A stretch of 64,000 bases of DNA from Streptomyces sp. XM4193 (GTDB lineage: Bacteria; Actinomycetota; Actinomycetes; Streptomycetales; Streptomycetaceae), in NCBI RefSeq assembly GCF_023072595.1, contig NZ_JALLGK010000005.1, positions 310,001 to 374,000 on the forward strand. Reading direction: 5' to 3'. A program made the position numbers and the translations under genes. The first letter of the stretch is position 1. Each line of letters opens with the position of its first letter. Positions 16,699 to 24,513 of this stretch are shown here, one piece after another. The notes under the pieces were generated by a model. That model was not told the origin of the DNA. It did not search any database and worked only from the letters and a program-made list of their open reading frames with translations.

Positions 16699-17376
16699 GT
16701 GCGGGACGTCAGAGGCGTACGCGGTGCGGAGCTGTGCTGGCCACCGGGCGACATCGTGATCCTCTCCGGGCTGCCGGGCGGGGGGAAGTCGACGCTGCTG
16801 CGCCGCTTCACCGCACCGACGGGCCCGCTGCACCTCATCGACTCCCAGGACGTGCGCGAGGGGCTGGAGCGTACGGTCGGCCGGATGCCGTACGCCCTGC
16901 TCCGGCCGCTGGTGCGGGTGGTGCACTATCTGCGCCTGTGGTGGGTGCTGCGACTGCCGGGAGCCGGTGTCGCGGTGCACGACTGCGGGCAGTGGGGCTG
17001 GGTGCGCCGCTGGCTCGGCCGGGAGGCCGCGCGCCGCGGCGGCCGGGCCCATCTGCTGCTGCTGGACGTCAGCGCGCAGGAGGCGCGGGCGGGGCAGTGG
17101 TCCCGCAGCCGGGGCGTCTCCGAGGGGGCCTTCGACCGTCACGTACGGGCGATGGCGGCGCTCCACGCCGAGTTGTCGGCGGGGCGGCTGCCCGCGGGCT
17201 GTTCCTCGGCGCTGCTGCTGGACCGCACCGCCGCGGCGACGCTGCGCCGGGCCGCGTTCGAGAAGGGCGCGCACGCGGTCGGCGGGCCGCCGGGCCCCGT
17301 ACTGGCGCTGCCACCCGTCGACGGTGAGGCCGGCGGCCCCGCACTGCCCGGCCCGCGCTGCTCCCGCACGCCCTGA
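16699..17376 (+). CDS. P-loop ATP-binding protein (AAA/kinase-like)
   Basis: 225 aa from the GTG at 16699, chosen because GGGAGG lies 5 nt before it. ATG codons at 16534 and 16390 in the same frame would add 55 or 103 residues of unclear coding quality. Walker A (SGLPGGGKST) lies about 30 residues in. The rest has kinase-like features: LIDSQDVREGL where many small P-loop kinases bind substrate, a hydrophobic LLLLDVSAQEA strand and an Arg-rich lid region. It resembles Zeta-toxin/shikimate-kinase-like P-loop proteins, but the substrate is unknown. It is divergent from gcvT behind the riboswitch region. Confidence 0.75.
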   Translation: MRDVRGVRGAELCWPPGDIVILSGLPGGGKSTLLRRFTAPTGPLHLIDSQDVREGLERTVGRMPYALLRPLVRVVHYLRLWWVLRLPGAGVAVHDCGQWGWVRRWLGREAARRGGRAHLLLLDVSAQEARAGQWSRSRGVSEGAFDRHVRAMAALHAELSAGRLPAGCSSALLLDRTAAATLRRAAFEKGAHAVGGPPGPVLALPPVDGEAGGPALPGPRCSRTP

Positions 17377-17520
17377 GGCCCGGCGCCCGCCTGAGTCACG
17401 GCGCCCCTGAAGCCCGGCGCCCCCTGAGGCTCGGGCACCAGCCCGCGCACCGGCGCCCACCCGGTGCCCGAGCCCCGTGCGCGGGGCATCCGCCCGGCAG
17501 CCACGGGGCGGCGCGGCCCG

Positions 17521-17559
17521 CCCGGCCGACTCCCGTGAGGCGTACGGGAGTCGGCCGGG
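17521..17559. terminator. Terminator hairpin between P-loop gene and sseB-like gene
   Basis: Perfect 16-bp stem (CCCGGCCGACTCCCGT and its complement) with a 7-nt loop at 17537-17543. Confidence 0.8.
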
Positions 17560-17629
17560 CGCGGCAGGGGCGCGTCCGGCGTGCGAACCCCGTGCCCGAA
17601 GGCGCTGCGCGCGGGCTAGGGTTTTGCCC

Positions 17630-18427
17630 ATGACCGCATCACCGCAGCCCGCGCAACCGCAGCAGCCACACCCCGTCGGACCCGGGCACGGTGGCGGCTG
17701 GCCGGGGAACGAGCTGGAGGAGACGCTCGCGGCGGCGCTGGGTTCCGCGCACGCGGGCGGGCGTCTGCTGGAGGTGCTGGGCCGCAGCAGTTTCTGGGTG
17801 CCGCTGCCCGAGGGCGGGGGCCCGGAGAGCGAGAACCTGGACCTGCCGACCGTGGAGCTGGACGGCAACCCCTACGTGCCGGTGTACAGCTCGCTGCAGC
17901 AGTTCCAGGCGTGTGTGCGGATGGACATGCCGTGCGCCGTGGTGCCGGCCCGGGAGTTCGCCCGTGGGCTGCCGCCGCGGCTGGGCGTCGCCGTCAACCC
18001 CGAGGGTGCGGTGGGTGTTCCGCTGCCGCCGGAGGCGGTCGCCGAGCTCTGCAAGGAGGGCGGCGGGGACGTGCTGACCGGCGCCCGCGGCGGGGCGCGG
18101 GTGCGCCTCTTCGAGCCCGACTGGCAGGACGACCCGGTCGACTTCCTCTCCGCGGCCGGCCGGGAGTTCGCCGGTGTGAGCCAGGTGCGCACCGCCCGGC
18201 GGGGGTTGGCGAGCGTCGAGGGCGAGGCGCCGGCGCTCTTCGTCGGTGTGGAGCTCGACCACCTGGAGCCCGGTGTGCGGCAGCAGACCCACGACGCGCT
18301 CGCCCGGGCGCTGAACCTCCACCCGGTCAACTGGACCGTGCAGCTGGTGCTTCTCGACGCCGCCCACGACCCGGTGGTCGACTGGATGCGTCAGTGCGTA
18401 CGGCCCTTCTACATCCGCGCGGACTGA
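17630..18427 (+). CDS. SseB-family protein (enhanced serine sensitivity), copy 1
   Basis: 265 aa from the ATG at 17630. A TAGGGT box at 17617-17622 stands 7 nt before the ATG with no Shine-Dalgarno sequence, so the mRNA is very likely leaderless and the longer upstream frame is false. A Gln/Pro-rich N-terminus (about 22 residues) precedes an SseB N-terminal-like domain (ELEETLAAALGSAHAG, SFWVPLPEGG, YVPVYSSLQQF) and a C-terminal SseB-like domain (ALFVGVELDHLEPGV, WTVQLVLLD, PFYIRAD). The E. coli namesake raises sensitivity to serine. Sitting beside sdaA, glyA and gcvTH, it may help set serine/glycine balance (inference). Confidence 0.85.
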   Translation: MTASPQPAQPQQPHPVGPGHGGGWPGNELEETLAAALGSAHAGGRLLEVLGRSSFWVPLPEGGGPESENLDLPTVELDGNPYVPVYSSLQQFQACVRMDMPCAVVPAREFARGLPPRLGVAVNPEGAVGVPLPPEAVAELCKEGGGDVLTGARGGARVRLFEPDWQDDPVDFLSAAGREFAGVSQVRTARRGLASVEGEAPALFVGVELDHLEPGVRQQTHDALARALNLHPVNWTVQLVLLDAAHDPVVDWMRQCVRPFYIRAD

Positions 18428-18541
18428 ACCGGTGCGGGTGGAGCGGGACTTCACCGGCCGACCGGGTCGGGATGCTCAGGCGCGGATGAGTATCCGAATG
18501 AGTACCCCGAGCCCGCGCCGCGCGCCTCGTAAGCTGGTTGG

Positions 18542-18607
18542 ATGTCGGGGCGGGGGCACGCCGGTGCCCGGTGGCAGGTACGAAGCGGAGAAGGGCGGCC
18601 GACGTGA
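18542..18607 (+). CDS. Possible 21-residue leaderless leader ORF coupled to SseB copy 2
   Basis: A TAAGCT box (18530-18535) stands 6 nt before an ATG at 18542, the leaderless arrangement seen at nearby genes. The 21-codon frame (MSGRGHAGARWQVRSGEGRP...) ends at 18607, overlapping the GTG of the next gene as GTGA. This would allow translational coupling. The peptide is Arg/Gly-rich with only moderate coding bias, so it may be regulatory rather than a functional product, or coincidence. Confidence 0.35.
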   Translation: MSGRGHAGARWQVRSGEGRPT

Positions 18608-19374
18608 GCGCGGGTGAGAGCGTCGAACAGCTGCTGCACCAGGTGACTCCTGGCAGATACGACGCGTACGAAGCGCTGCTGGGCGCGTTGGGCGGCAGCA
18701 GGCTCTGGATGCTGCTCTGGCACGGCAGCCCCGGCACTCCGGACGCCCAGTTCGGCAACATGGAGGTGGCCGGCCACGGCTACGTTCCCTGTGTGACCTC
18801 CGCCCAGGAGCTCGCCGTCTCCGGCTGGAGCCGGTCCCACGAGGTGTCCACCGGTGCGGAGATCGCCGCCGCGCTCTACCCGGGGCGCTGGGGCCTGTGG
18901 ATCAACCCGCACGCGCCCGGCGGCGGCGTCGGGGTGCCGTGGCTGGATCTGCGCCGGATCCACGGCGGGCTCGATCTGCTGCCCGCCGGACCGCTGCGGA
19001 TCAGCGAACCGAGCCTGGAGATCCCGCACTTCTACGCCCAGCTCACCCATGGCGCGCAGTACACGCCCGCGGTGCGCAGCCTTCGTCGCGCCTGGGTGCA
19101 GCCCTCGGTCGGCGCCGCCTACCTCGCCATCGGGCTGGACCTGTACGACAGCGGCCCCCAGTCGGTGGAGGCCGTGCGGCAGATGATGCGTCAGGCGGTG
19201 ACCTCGGTGCCCGAGGGGCTGCCGGTGTCCACCGTGGTGATGTCGGACGAGTACGACCAGGTGGCGATGTGGCTGCGGGCCAGCGCCCGGCCGTTCTTCG
19301 ACCGCGACGCCCAGGGAGCGCCCGCGACCGCCGCGGCGCCCGGATATGGGTACGGCTACCCGCGCGCGTACTGA
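18604..19374 (+). CDS. SseB-family protein (enhanced serine sensitivity), copy 2
   Basis: 256 aa from the GTG at 18604, with GGAGAAGG about 10 nt upstream. A TTG at 18538 would extend it by 22 residues but is less likely. It has the same two-part SseB layout as the upstream gene: an N-terminal part (YDAYEALLGALGGSRLWMLL), and a C-terminal part with AYLAIGLDLYDSGPQSVEAV, STVVMSDEYDQ and ending near PFFDRD, then a Gly/Tyr tail. It is distant from copy 1 but clearly homologous in domain order, so the pair looks like an old tandem duplication. Confidence 0.82.
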   Translation: MSAGESVEQLLHQVTPGRYDAYEALLGALGGSRLWMLLWHGSPGTPDAQFGNMEVAGHGYVPCVTSAQELAVSGWSRSHEVSTGAEIAAALYPGRWGLWINPHAPGGGVGVPWLDLRRIHGGLDLLPAGPLRISEPSLEIPHFYAQLTHGAQYTPAVRSLRRAWVQPSVGAAYLAIGLDLYDSGPQSVEAVRQMMRQAVTSVPEGLPVSTVVMSDEYDQVAMWLRASARPFFDRDAQGAPATAAAPGYGYGYPRAY

Positions 19375-19685
19375 GAGCGGACGGCCCCGGGCGCGGGGGC
19401 GTCCCGCCAAACTCCTTGCACGGGGCACGGTTCGGGAATTCCGCGGCTTTCGGCCGAGGGTGTTCGGGCGGCCCGAAGGGCCTTTCATAACGGCTTCATT
19501 ACTGCTCGCCGCCCTGCTCCTGACGGTCCGAATGGGCGGTATGGGCAGGTAAACGACAACTCTGCGAGGGCCTCTGGTCTCAGCTCGGTATCACCGACAT
19601 GCGGACGGTTCACACCTATGTGGATGCGCAGTAATGTGCGGGCGACTAGAGCTCCTGCACCACCACTGACCCCTGAGGTGGACCC
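19375..19685. other. Intergenic region upstream of the oligopeptide importer
   Basis: 311 bp without a gene. It contains a short GGCCC-GAA-GGGCC hairpin (19470-19482) after sseB copy 2 and a candidate promoter at 19609-19637. The leader to the binding-protein ATG is about 40 nt. Confidence 0.5.
19609..19637 (+). promoter_or_regulatory. Candidate vegetative promoter of the oligopeptide ABC operon
   Basis: TTCACA (19609-19614), 17-bp spacer, TAATGT (19632-19637). The -35 box is part of a loose dyad TCACA-CCTA-TGTGG, so a regulator could sit there. Confidence 0.5.
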
Positions 19686-21344
19686 ATGCGTAAAACCAGA
19701 TCGAGGGTGGCCCGTACGCTCGCGGCAGCCCTTGCGGTCGGTGTGATCGCCACTGGTTGTGCCAGTGAACGAGGCGACGACAACGGCGACAAGCCGTTCG
19801 TGTTCGGCGCCGCTGGCGACCCCGATTCCCTTGACCCGTCCATCTCCAGTGATGGCGAGACCTTCCGGGTCACACGTCAGGCTTTCGAAGCCCTCATCGA
19901 ACACGAGCCTGGCGGCACGGAGTTCAGTCCGGGCCTGGCCACGAAGTGGTCGAGCAACAAGGACGCCACCGAGTGGACCTTCGACCTCAAGAAGGACGTC
20001 GAGTTCCACGACGGCGAGAAGTTCAACGCCGACGCGGTCTGCGCGAACTACGACCGCTGGTACAACTGGACCGGCACCTACCAGTCCGACCTGCTGTCGT
20101 ACTACTGGCAGAAGGTCTTCGGCGGATTCAAGAAGAACGAGAACGACAGCCTCCCGGCGTCGAACTACGTCGGCTGCGAGGCCAAGGACGAGCACACCGC
20201 CGTCATCAAGGTGAAGAAGGCGACCGCCAACCTCCCCGGCGGCTTCTCGCTCCAGGCCATGGCGATCCACTCGCCGAAGGCCATCGAGAAGTACGAGAAG
20301 GAGAACGCCTCCGGCAGCGGCGACGCGATCAGCCGGCCCAAGTACACGCAGGAAGCGGGCACGGTCGCGGGCACCGGTCCCTTCGAGATCGAGAAGTGGA
20401 ACAAGGGCAACAAGGAGATCACCCTCAAGAAGTTCGACGGGTACCACGGCGACAAGGCCAAGACGGACACCCTCGTCTTCCGGACCATCGACACCGAGGA
20501 CGGCCGCAAGCAGGCCCTGGAGTCCGGTGGCATCCAGGGGTACGACCTGGTGGCGCCCGGTGACGTGGCGAGCCTGGAGAAGGAGGGCTTCCAGGTCCCG
20601 GTCCGCAAGGTGTTCAACCTCTTCTACGTCGGAATGGCGCAGGAGAAGAACCCGGCGCTGAAGGACAAGAAGGTTCGCCAGGCCATCTCGCAGGCCATCG
20701 ACCGGCAGAACATCGTCGACACGCAGCTGCCCGAAGGCGGAAAGATAGCCTCGCAGTTCGTGCCCGACACGATCGAGGGCTACTCCGACAAGGTTCCGGA
20801 GATCAAGCACGACCCGGAGAACGCCAAGAAGCTTCTGAAGGAAGCCGGCGAGGAGAACCTGACGGTCGACTTCTGCTACCCGACCGAGGTCACCCGGCCG
20901 TACATGCCGGCGCCCAAGGACATGTACCAGATCATGCAGAAGGATCTGGAGAACGTCGGCATCAAGGTCAAGACCCACCCGATGAAGTGGAACCCGACCT
21001 ACTCCGACAGTGTCCGCGACGGCAAGTGCGGTCTGTACCTGCTGGGTTGGACCGGTGACTTCAACGACGCGTACAACTTCCTCGGCACCTGGTTCGCCGA
21101 GCCCCTGAAGGAGTGGGGCTTCAAGGACAAGAAGGTGTTCGACGCGGTGAAGGACTCCGGTGCCGAGCCGGACCTGGAGAAGCGTGTCGAGCTGTACAAG
21201 AAGGCCAACGAGGTCGTCATGGACTACCTGCCCGGCCTTCCGGTCTCCTCCTCGCCGCCGTCGATCGCGTTCGGCAAGGACGTCAACCCCCCGAAGGTCT
21301 CCCCGCTGACGCAGGAGAACTTCGCGGAGGCCTCCTTCAAGTAA
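19686..21344 (+). CDS. Oligopeptide ABC transporter substrate-binding lipoprotein (family 5)
   Basis: 552 aa. The signal peptide ends in a lipobox with Cys25 (VIATGC), so it is anchored on the outer face of the membrane. The mature part is an SBP_bac_5 fold (FVFGAAGDPDSLDPSISSDG; FEALIEHEPGG; WTFDLKKDVEFHDGEKFNAD; KVRQAISQAIDRQNI), as in OppA, DppA and BldKB. It is the first of five genes coding for a complete importer. It is unusually Lys-rich for the window (many AAG codons), as is common for highly expressed binding proteins. A strong hairpin follows the stop codon. The ligand is unknown; a signal peptide or nutrient peptide is likely. Confidence 0.93.
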   Translation: MRKTRSRVARTLAAALAVGVIATGCASERGDDNGDKPFVFGAAGDPDSLDPSISSDGETFRVTRQAFEALIEHEPGGTEFSPGLATKWSSNKDATEWTFDLKKDVEFHDGEKFNADAVCANYDRWYNWTGTYQSDLLSYYWQKVFGGFKKNENDSLPASNYVGCEAKDEHTAVIKVKKATANLPGGFSLQAMAIHSPKAIEKYEKENASGSGDAISRPKYTQEAGTVAGTGPFEIEKWNKGNKEITLKKFDGYHGDKAKTDTLVFRTIDTEDGRKQALESGGIQGYDLVAPGDVASLEKEGFQVPVRKVFNLFYVGMAQEKNPALKDKKVRQAISQAIDRQNIVDTQLPEGGKIASQFVPDTIEGYSDKVPEIKHDPENAKKLLKEAGEENLTVDFCYPTEVTRPYMPAPKDMYQIMQKDLENVGIKVKTHPMKWNPTYSDSVRDGKCGLYLLGWTGDFNDAYNFLGTWFAEPLKEWGFKDKKVFDAVKDSGAEPDLEKRVELYKKANEVVMDYLPGLPVSSSPPSIAFGKDVNPPKVSPLTQENFAEASFK

Positions 21345-21356
21345 CAGCAGACTGCG

Positions 21357-21400
21357 CAGGTCCGCCCGGCCACGGCACCACTCGTGGCCGGGCGGACCTG
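21357..21400 (+). terminator. Intra-operon hairpin after the binding-protein gene
   Basis: Perfect 18-bp stem (CAGGTCCGCCCGGCCACG with its complement) around an 8-nt loop (21375-21382), 12 nt after the stop codon and 30 nt before the permease start. It probably acts as a partial terminator or 3' stabiliser that keeps the binding protein in excess over the membrane subunits. Confidence 0.8.
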
Positions 21401-21429
21401 CCTTATGACGAAAGAAAGGGGGAACGAGC

Positions 21430-22434
21430 GTGCTGCGTCTTGTGATCCGAAGACTGCTGCAACTCATTCCCACCCTGGCTGGCCTGTCGATCCTGCTGTT
21501 CCTCTGGGTGCATCGACTTCCCGGCGGACCCGCCGCGGCCATGCTGGGGGAACGCGCCACCGCCGAATCAAAGGCGAGGATCGAGGAGCAACTGGGCCTC
21601 GACAAACCCGTGATGGAGCAGTACTGGCTGTTTGTCCAGCGAATATTCCAAGGTGATCTGGGAACGTCGAGCCAGACCGGTCAGCCGGTTCTCGACGAAC
21701 TCATGCTTCGTTTTCCGGCGACTGTCGAGCTCGCTCTCTCCGCGATGCTCCTCGCCGTTGTGGTCGGAATTCCGCTCGGCTATTTCGCCGCGCGCAGACG
21801 CGGTGGCTGGCTCGATGTCGCGGCCGTTTCCGGCTCTCTTCTCGGTATTTGCATCCCGGTCTTCTTCCTGGCATTCCTGCTGCGCGCCCTCTTCGCCGTG
21901 AACCTCGGCTGGTTCCCCGCCGGCGGTCGCCAGGAGACCGGAATGAACGCCACGGAAGTCACCGGGTTCTACGTCCTCGACGGTCTGCTGACCGGCGAGT
22001 TCGACGCGGCCTGGGGCGCCATCAACCACCTGGCGCTGCCGGCGATCGCGCTCGCCTCCATCCCGCTCGCCATCGTGGTGCGCATGACCCGGGCCAGCGT
22101 GCTGGAGGTGCTCGGCGAGGACTACATCCGCACCGCCGAGTCCAAGGGCCTCAACAAGAGCGTGGTCCGCGTCCGGCACGTCCTGCGCAACGCTCTGCTG
22201 CCGATCGTCACGGCGATCGGTCTGCTCACCGGCGGTCTGCTGTCGGGAGCGGTGCTGACCGAGTCGGTGTTCTCCTTCGGCGGCATCGGCTCCTTCCTCA
22301 AGGACGCGATCGACAACCGTGACTACCCCGTGCTCACGGGCTTCATCATGTTCATCGCCGCCACGTTCGTCATCATCAATCTGCTGGTCGACGTGGCGTA
22401 CAGCCTGATCGACCCGAGAGTGCGGGTGCACTGA
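21430..22434 (+). CDS. Oligopeptide ABC transporter permease (DppB/OppB type)
   Basis: 334 aa from the GTG at 21430, with GGGGGAA 6 nt upstream. The N-terminus shows the OppB signature (RLVIRRLLQLIPTLAGLSIL; LPGGPAAAMLG), six membrane helices and the EAA loop (DYIRTAESKGLNKSVVRVRH) that docks on the ATPases. Its stop overlaps the next start as TGATG. Confidence 0.93.
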   Translation: MLRLVIRRLLQLIPTLAGLSILLFLWVHRLPGGPAAAMLGERATAESKARIEEQLGLDKPVMEQYWLFVQRIFQGDLGTSSQTGQPVLDELMLRFPATVELALSAMLLAVVVGIPLGYFAARRRGGWLDVAAVSGSLLGICIPVFFLAFLLRALFAVNLGWFPAGGRQETGMNATEVTGFYVLDGLLTGEFDAAWGAINHLALPAIALASIPLAIVVRMTRASVLEVLGEDYIRTAESKGLNKSVVRVRHVLRNALLPIVTAIGLLTGGLLSGAVLTESVFSFGGIGSFLKDAIDNRDYPVLTGFIMFIAATFVIINLLVDVAYSLIDPRVRVH

Positions 22435-23390
22435 TGAGTCTCGACACGAAAGCAGCCAAGATCGACCGGCTGGCCGAGCTCACCGCGAAGCAGGAGACCA
22501 GCACCGGTGCCAGCCTCTGGGTGGAGGCGTACCGTCGTCTGCGCACCAGCAAGATGGCCCTCATCGGTGCGATCGTCATCGGCCTCTTCGTGGTGCTGGC
22601 CATCGTCGGCCCCTGGGTCGCGCCGCACGACCCGACGCAGATGTGGCGCGGCGAGGTGTTCCGCAACCGGGGCATCTTCGTCGGCCCGCGCGACGGCAAC
22701 TGGTTCGGGCTCGACCAGCTCGGACGCGACGAGTTCTCCCGGATGCTGGTCGGCGCGCGCCAGACGCTGATGGTCGGTGTCGTCGCCACCCTGCTCGGCC
22801 TGACCGTGGGTGCGATCCTCGGCGGACTCTCCGGCGCTGCCCTCACCCTGGGCGGCAACGCGGGACGCAAGGTCGACACCGTGATCATGCGTGTCATCGA
22901 CATGATGCTCGCGATGCCCTCGCTGCTGCTCGCGGTCTCCATCGCGGCGGTGCTCGGACAGAGCCTGACCACGGTGATGATCGCCGTGGGTGTGGTCCAG
23001 ATCCCCATCTTCGCCCGGCTGTTGCGCGGCGCGATGCTCGCCCAGGGCGGCGCGGACTACGTGCTGGCGGCGAAGGCGCTGGGCGTGCGCAAGCGCCGGA
23101 TCGTCTTCTCGCAGATCCTGCCGAACTCGCTCAGCCCCGTGATCGTCCAGGCGACGCTGTGTCTGGCGACCGCCATCATCGAGGCGGCGGCGCTCTCGTA
23201 CCTGGGACTGGGCAACCCCAACCCGGCGACCCCGGAGTGGGGCGTCATGCTCGCGGAGTCCCAGGCGTTCTTCGACGACGCGCCCATGCTCGCGGTCTAC
23301 CCGGCGGTGGGCATCATCATCACCGCTCTCGGCTTCACCCTGCTCGGTGAGGCCATGCGGGAAGCACTCGACCCGAAACTGCGGAGCTGA
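22434..23390 (+). CDS. Oligopeptide ABC transporter permease (DppC/OppC type)
   Basis: 318 aa. A cytosolic N-terminal arm of about 35 residues leads into the first helix (KMALIGAIVIGLFVVLAIVG), then the OppC pattern GLDQLGRDEFSRMLVGARQT and the EAA loop (DYVLAAKALGVRKRRIVFSQ). It starts at 22434 inside the stop of the previous gene, so the two permeases are translationally coupled. Confidence 0.93.
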   Translation: MSLDTKAAKIDRLAELTAKQETSTGASLWVEAYRRLRTSKMALIGAIVIGLFVVLAIVGPWVAPHDPTQMWRGEVFRNRGIFVGPRDGNWFGLDQLGRDEFSRMLVGARQTLMVGVVATLLGLTVGAILGGLSGAALTLGGNAGRKVDTVIMRVIDMMLAMPSLLLAVSIAAVLGQSLTTVMIAVGVVQIPIFARLLRGAMLAQGGADYVLAAKALGVRKRRIVFSQILPNSLSPVIVQATLCLATAIIEAAALSYLGLGNPNPATPEWGVMLAESQAFFDDAPMLAVYPAVGIIITALGFTLLGEAMREALDPKLRS

Positions 23391-23394
23391 TGAC

Positions 23395-24513
23395 ATGGCA
23401 CTGCTTTCCGTGGACGAACTGAGCATCACCTTCACCCGTCGCGGGCGCCGCGACGCGAAGGCGGTGTCCGGGGTCTCCTTCGACATCGATCCCGGCCAGG
23501 TCGTCGGTCTGGTGGGGGAGTCGGGCTGCGGCAAGAGCGTCACCTCGCTCGCGCTGATGGGCCTGCTCCCCGACAAGGGCGTACGCATCGGCGGTACCGC
23601 CGACTACGACGGCACCGACCTGCTCTCGCTCAGCAAGAACCGCATGCGCGACATGCGCGGCACCCAGCTGGCGATGATCTTCCAGGACCCGCTGTCCTCG
23701 CTGAACCCGGTGGTCCCCATCGGTGTCCAGGTCACCGAGATCCTCAAGCGGCACCGGGGGATGAAGGGTGAGGCCGCGCGCAAGGAAGCGGCCCATCTGC
23801 TGGACCGGGTCGGCATCCCCGACCCGACCCGGCGGCTCAAGGAGTACCCGCACCAGCTCTCCGGCGGTATGCGCCAGCGGGCGCTGATCGCGATGGCCGT
23901 GGCCTGTGCGCCGCGGCTGCTCATCGCGGACGAGCCGACGACCGCCCTCGACGTCACCATCCAGGCCCAGATCCTGGAACTCCTCAAGGAGTTGGTCGAC
24001 CAGGAGGGCACCGGGCTGCTGATGATCACGCACGACCTCGGCGTCGTCGCCGGGCTCTGCGACAAGGTGAACGTGCTCTACGCGGGTCGTGTCGTCGAGT
24101 CCGCCGAGCGCAGACCGCTCTTCGCGGCGCCCACCCACCCGTACTCGCACGGGCTGCTCGGATCGATCCCCCGGCTCGACGCCCCGCGCGGCGAGAAGCT
24201 GAACCCGATCCGCGGCTCCATCAACGACAACATCGAGTGGGCGGACGGCTGCGCCTTCGCCCCGCGGTGCGACTACTACACGATGGAGTGCCTGACCGGT
24301 ACGCCGCAGCTCACCGAGCCGCTGGCCGCCGGACACCAGGTGCGCTGTGTGAACCCGGTGGTGGAGGGCTCGACCCCGAACGACGACGGCGACGCGCACG
24401 ACGACGGCGACGCGGTCCCGGCGGCGACCGCGGGCGAGGACACCGCGGGCGACGCCGGCGACGACAGGTCCGCGGACACCGAGAAGGCGGACACAACGGA
24501 GGCCAGCTCATGA
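23395..24513 (+). CDS. Oligopeptide ABC transporter ATP-binding protein (DppD/OppD type)
   Basis: 372 aa from the ATG at 23395, 4 bp after the previous stop. It has Walker A GESGCGKS, signature LSGGMRQR, Walker B LLIADEPTTALD, and the OppD C-terminal peptide-transporter extension with cysteines (CAFAPRCDYYTMEC) that in this family can bind an iron-sulfur cluster. An unusual Asp/Ala-rich tail of about 50 residues (NDDGDAHDDGDAV...) follows; it is not part of the fold and looks like a lineage-specific addition. The stop overlaps the next ATG (ATGA). Confidence 0.93.
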   Translation: MALLSVDELSITFTRRGRRDAKAVSGVSFDIDPGQVVGLVGESGCGKSVTSLALMGLLPDKGVRIGGTADYDGTDLLSLSKNRMRDMRGTQLAMIFQDPLSSLNPVVPIGVQVTEILKRHRGMKGEAARKEAAHLLDRVGIPDPTRRLKEYPHQLSGGMRQRALIAMAVACAPRLLIADEPTTALDVTIQAQILELLKELVDQEGTGLLMITHDLGVVAGLCDKVNVLYAGRVVESAERRPLFAAPTHPYSHGLLGSIPRLDAPRGEKLNPIRGSINDNIEWADGCAFAPRCDYYTMECLTGTPQLTEPLAAGHQVRCVNPVVEGSTPNDDGDAHDDGDAVPAATAGEDTAGDAGDDRSADTEKADTTEASS

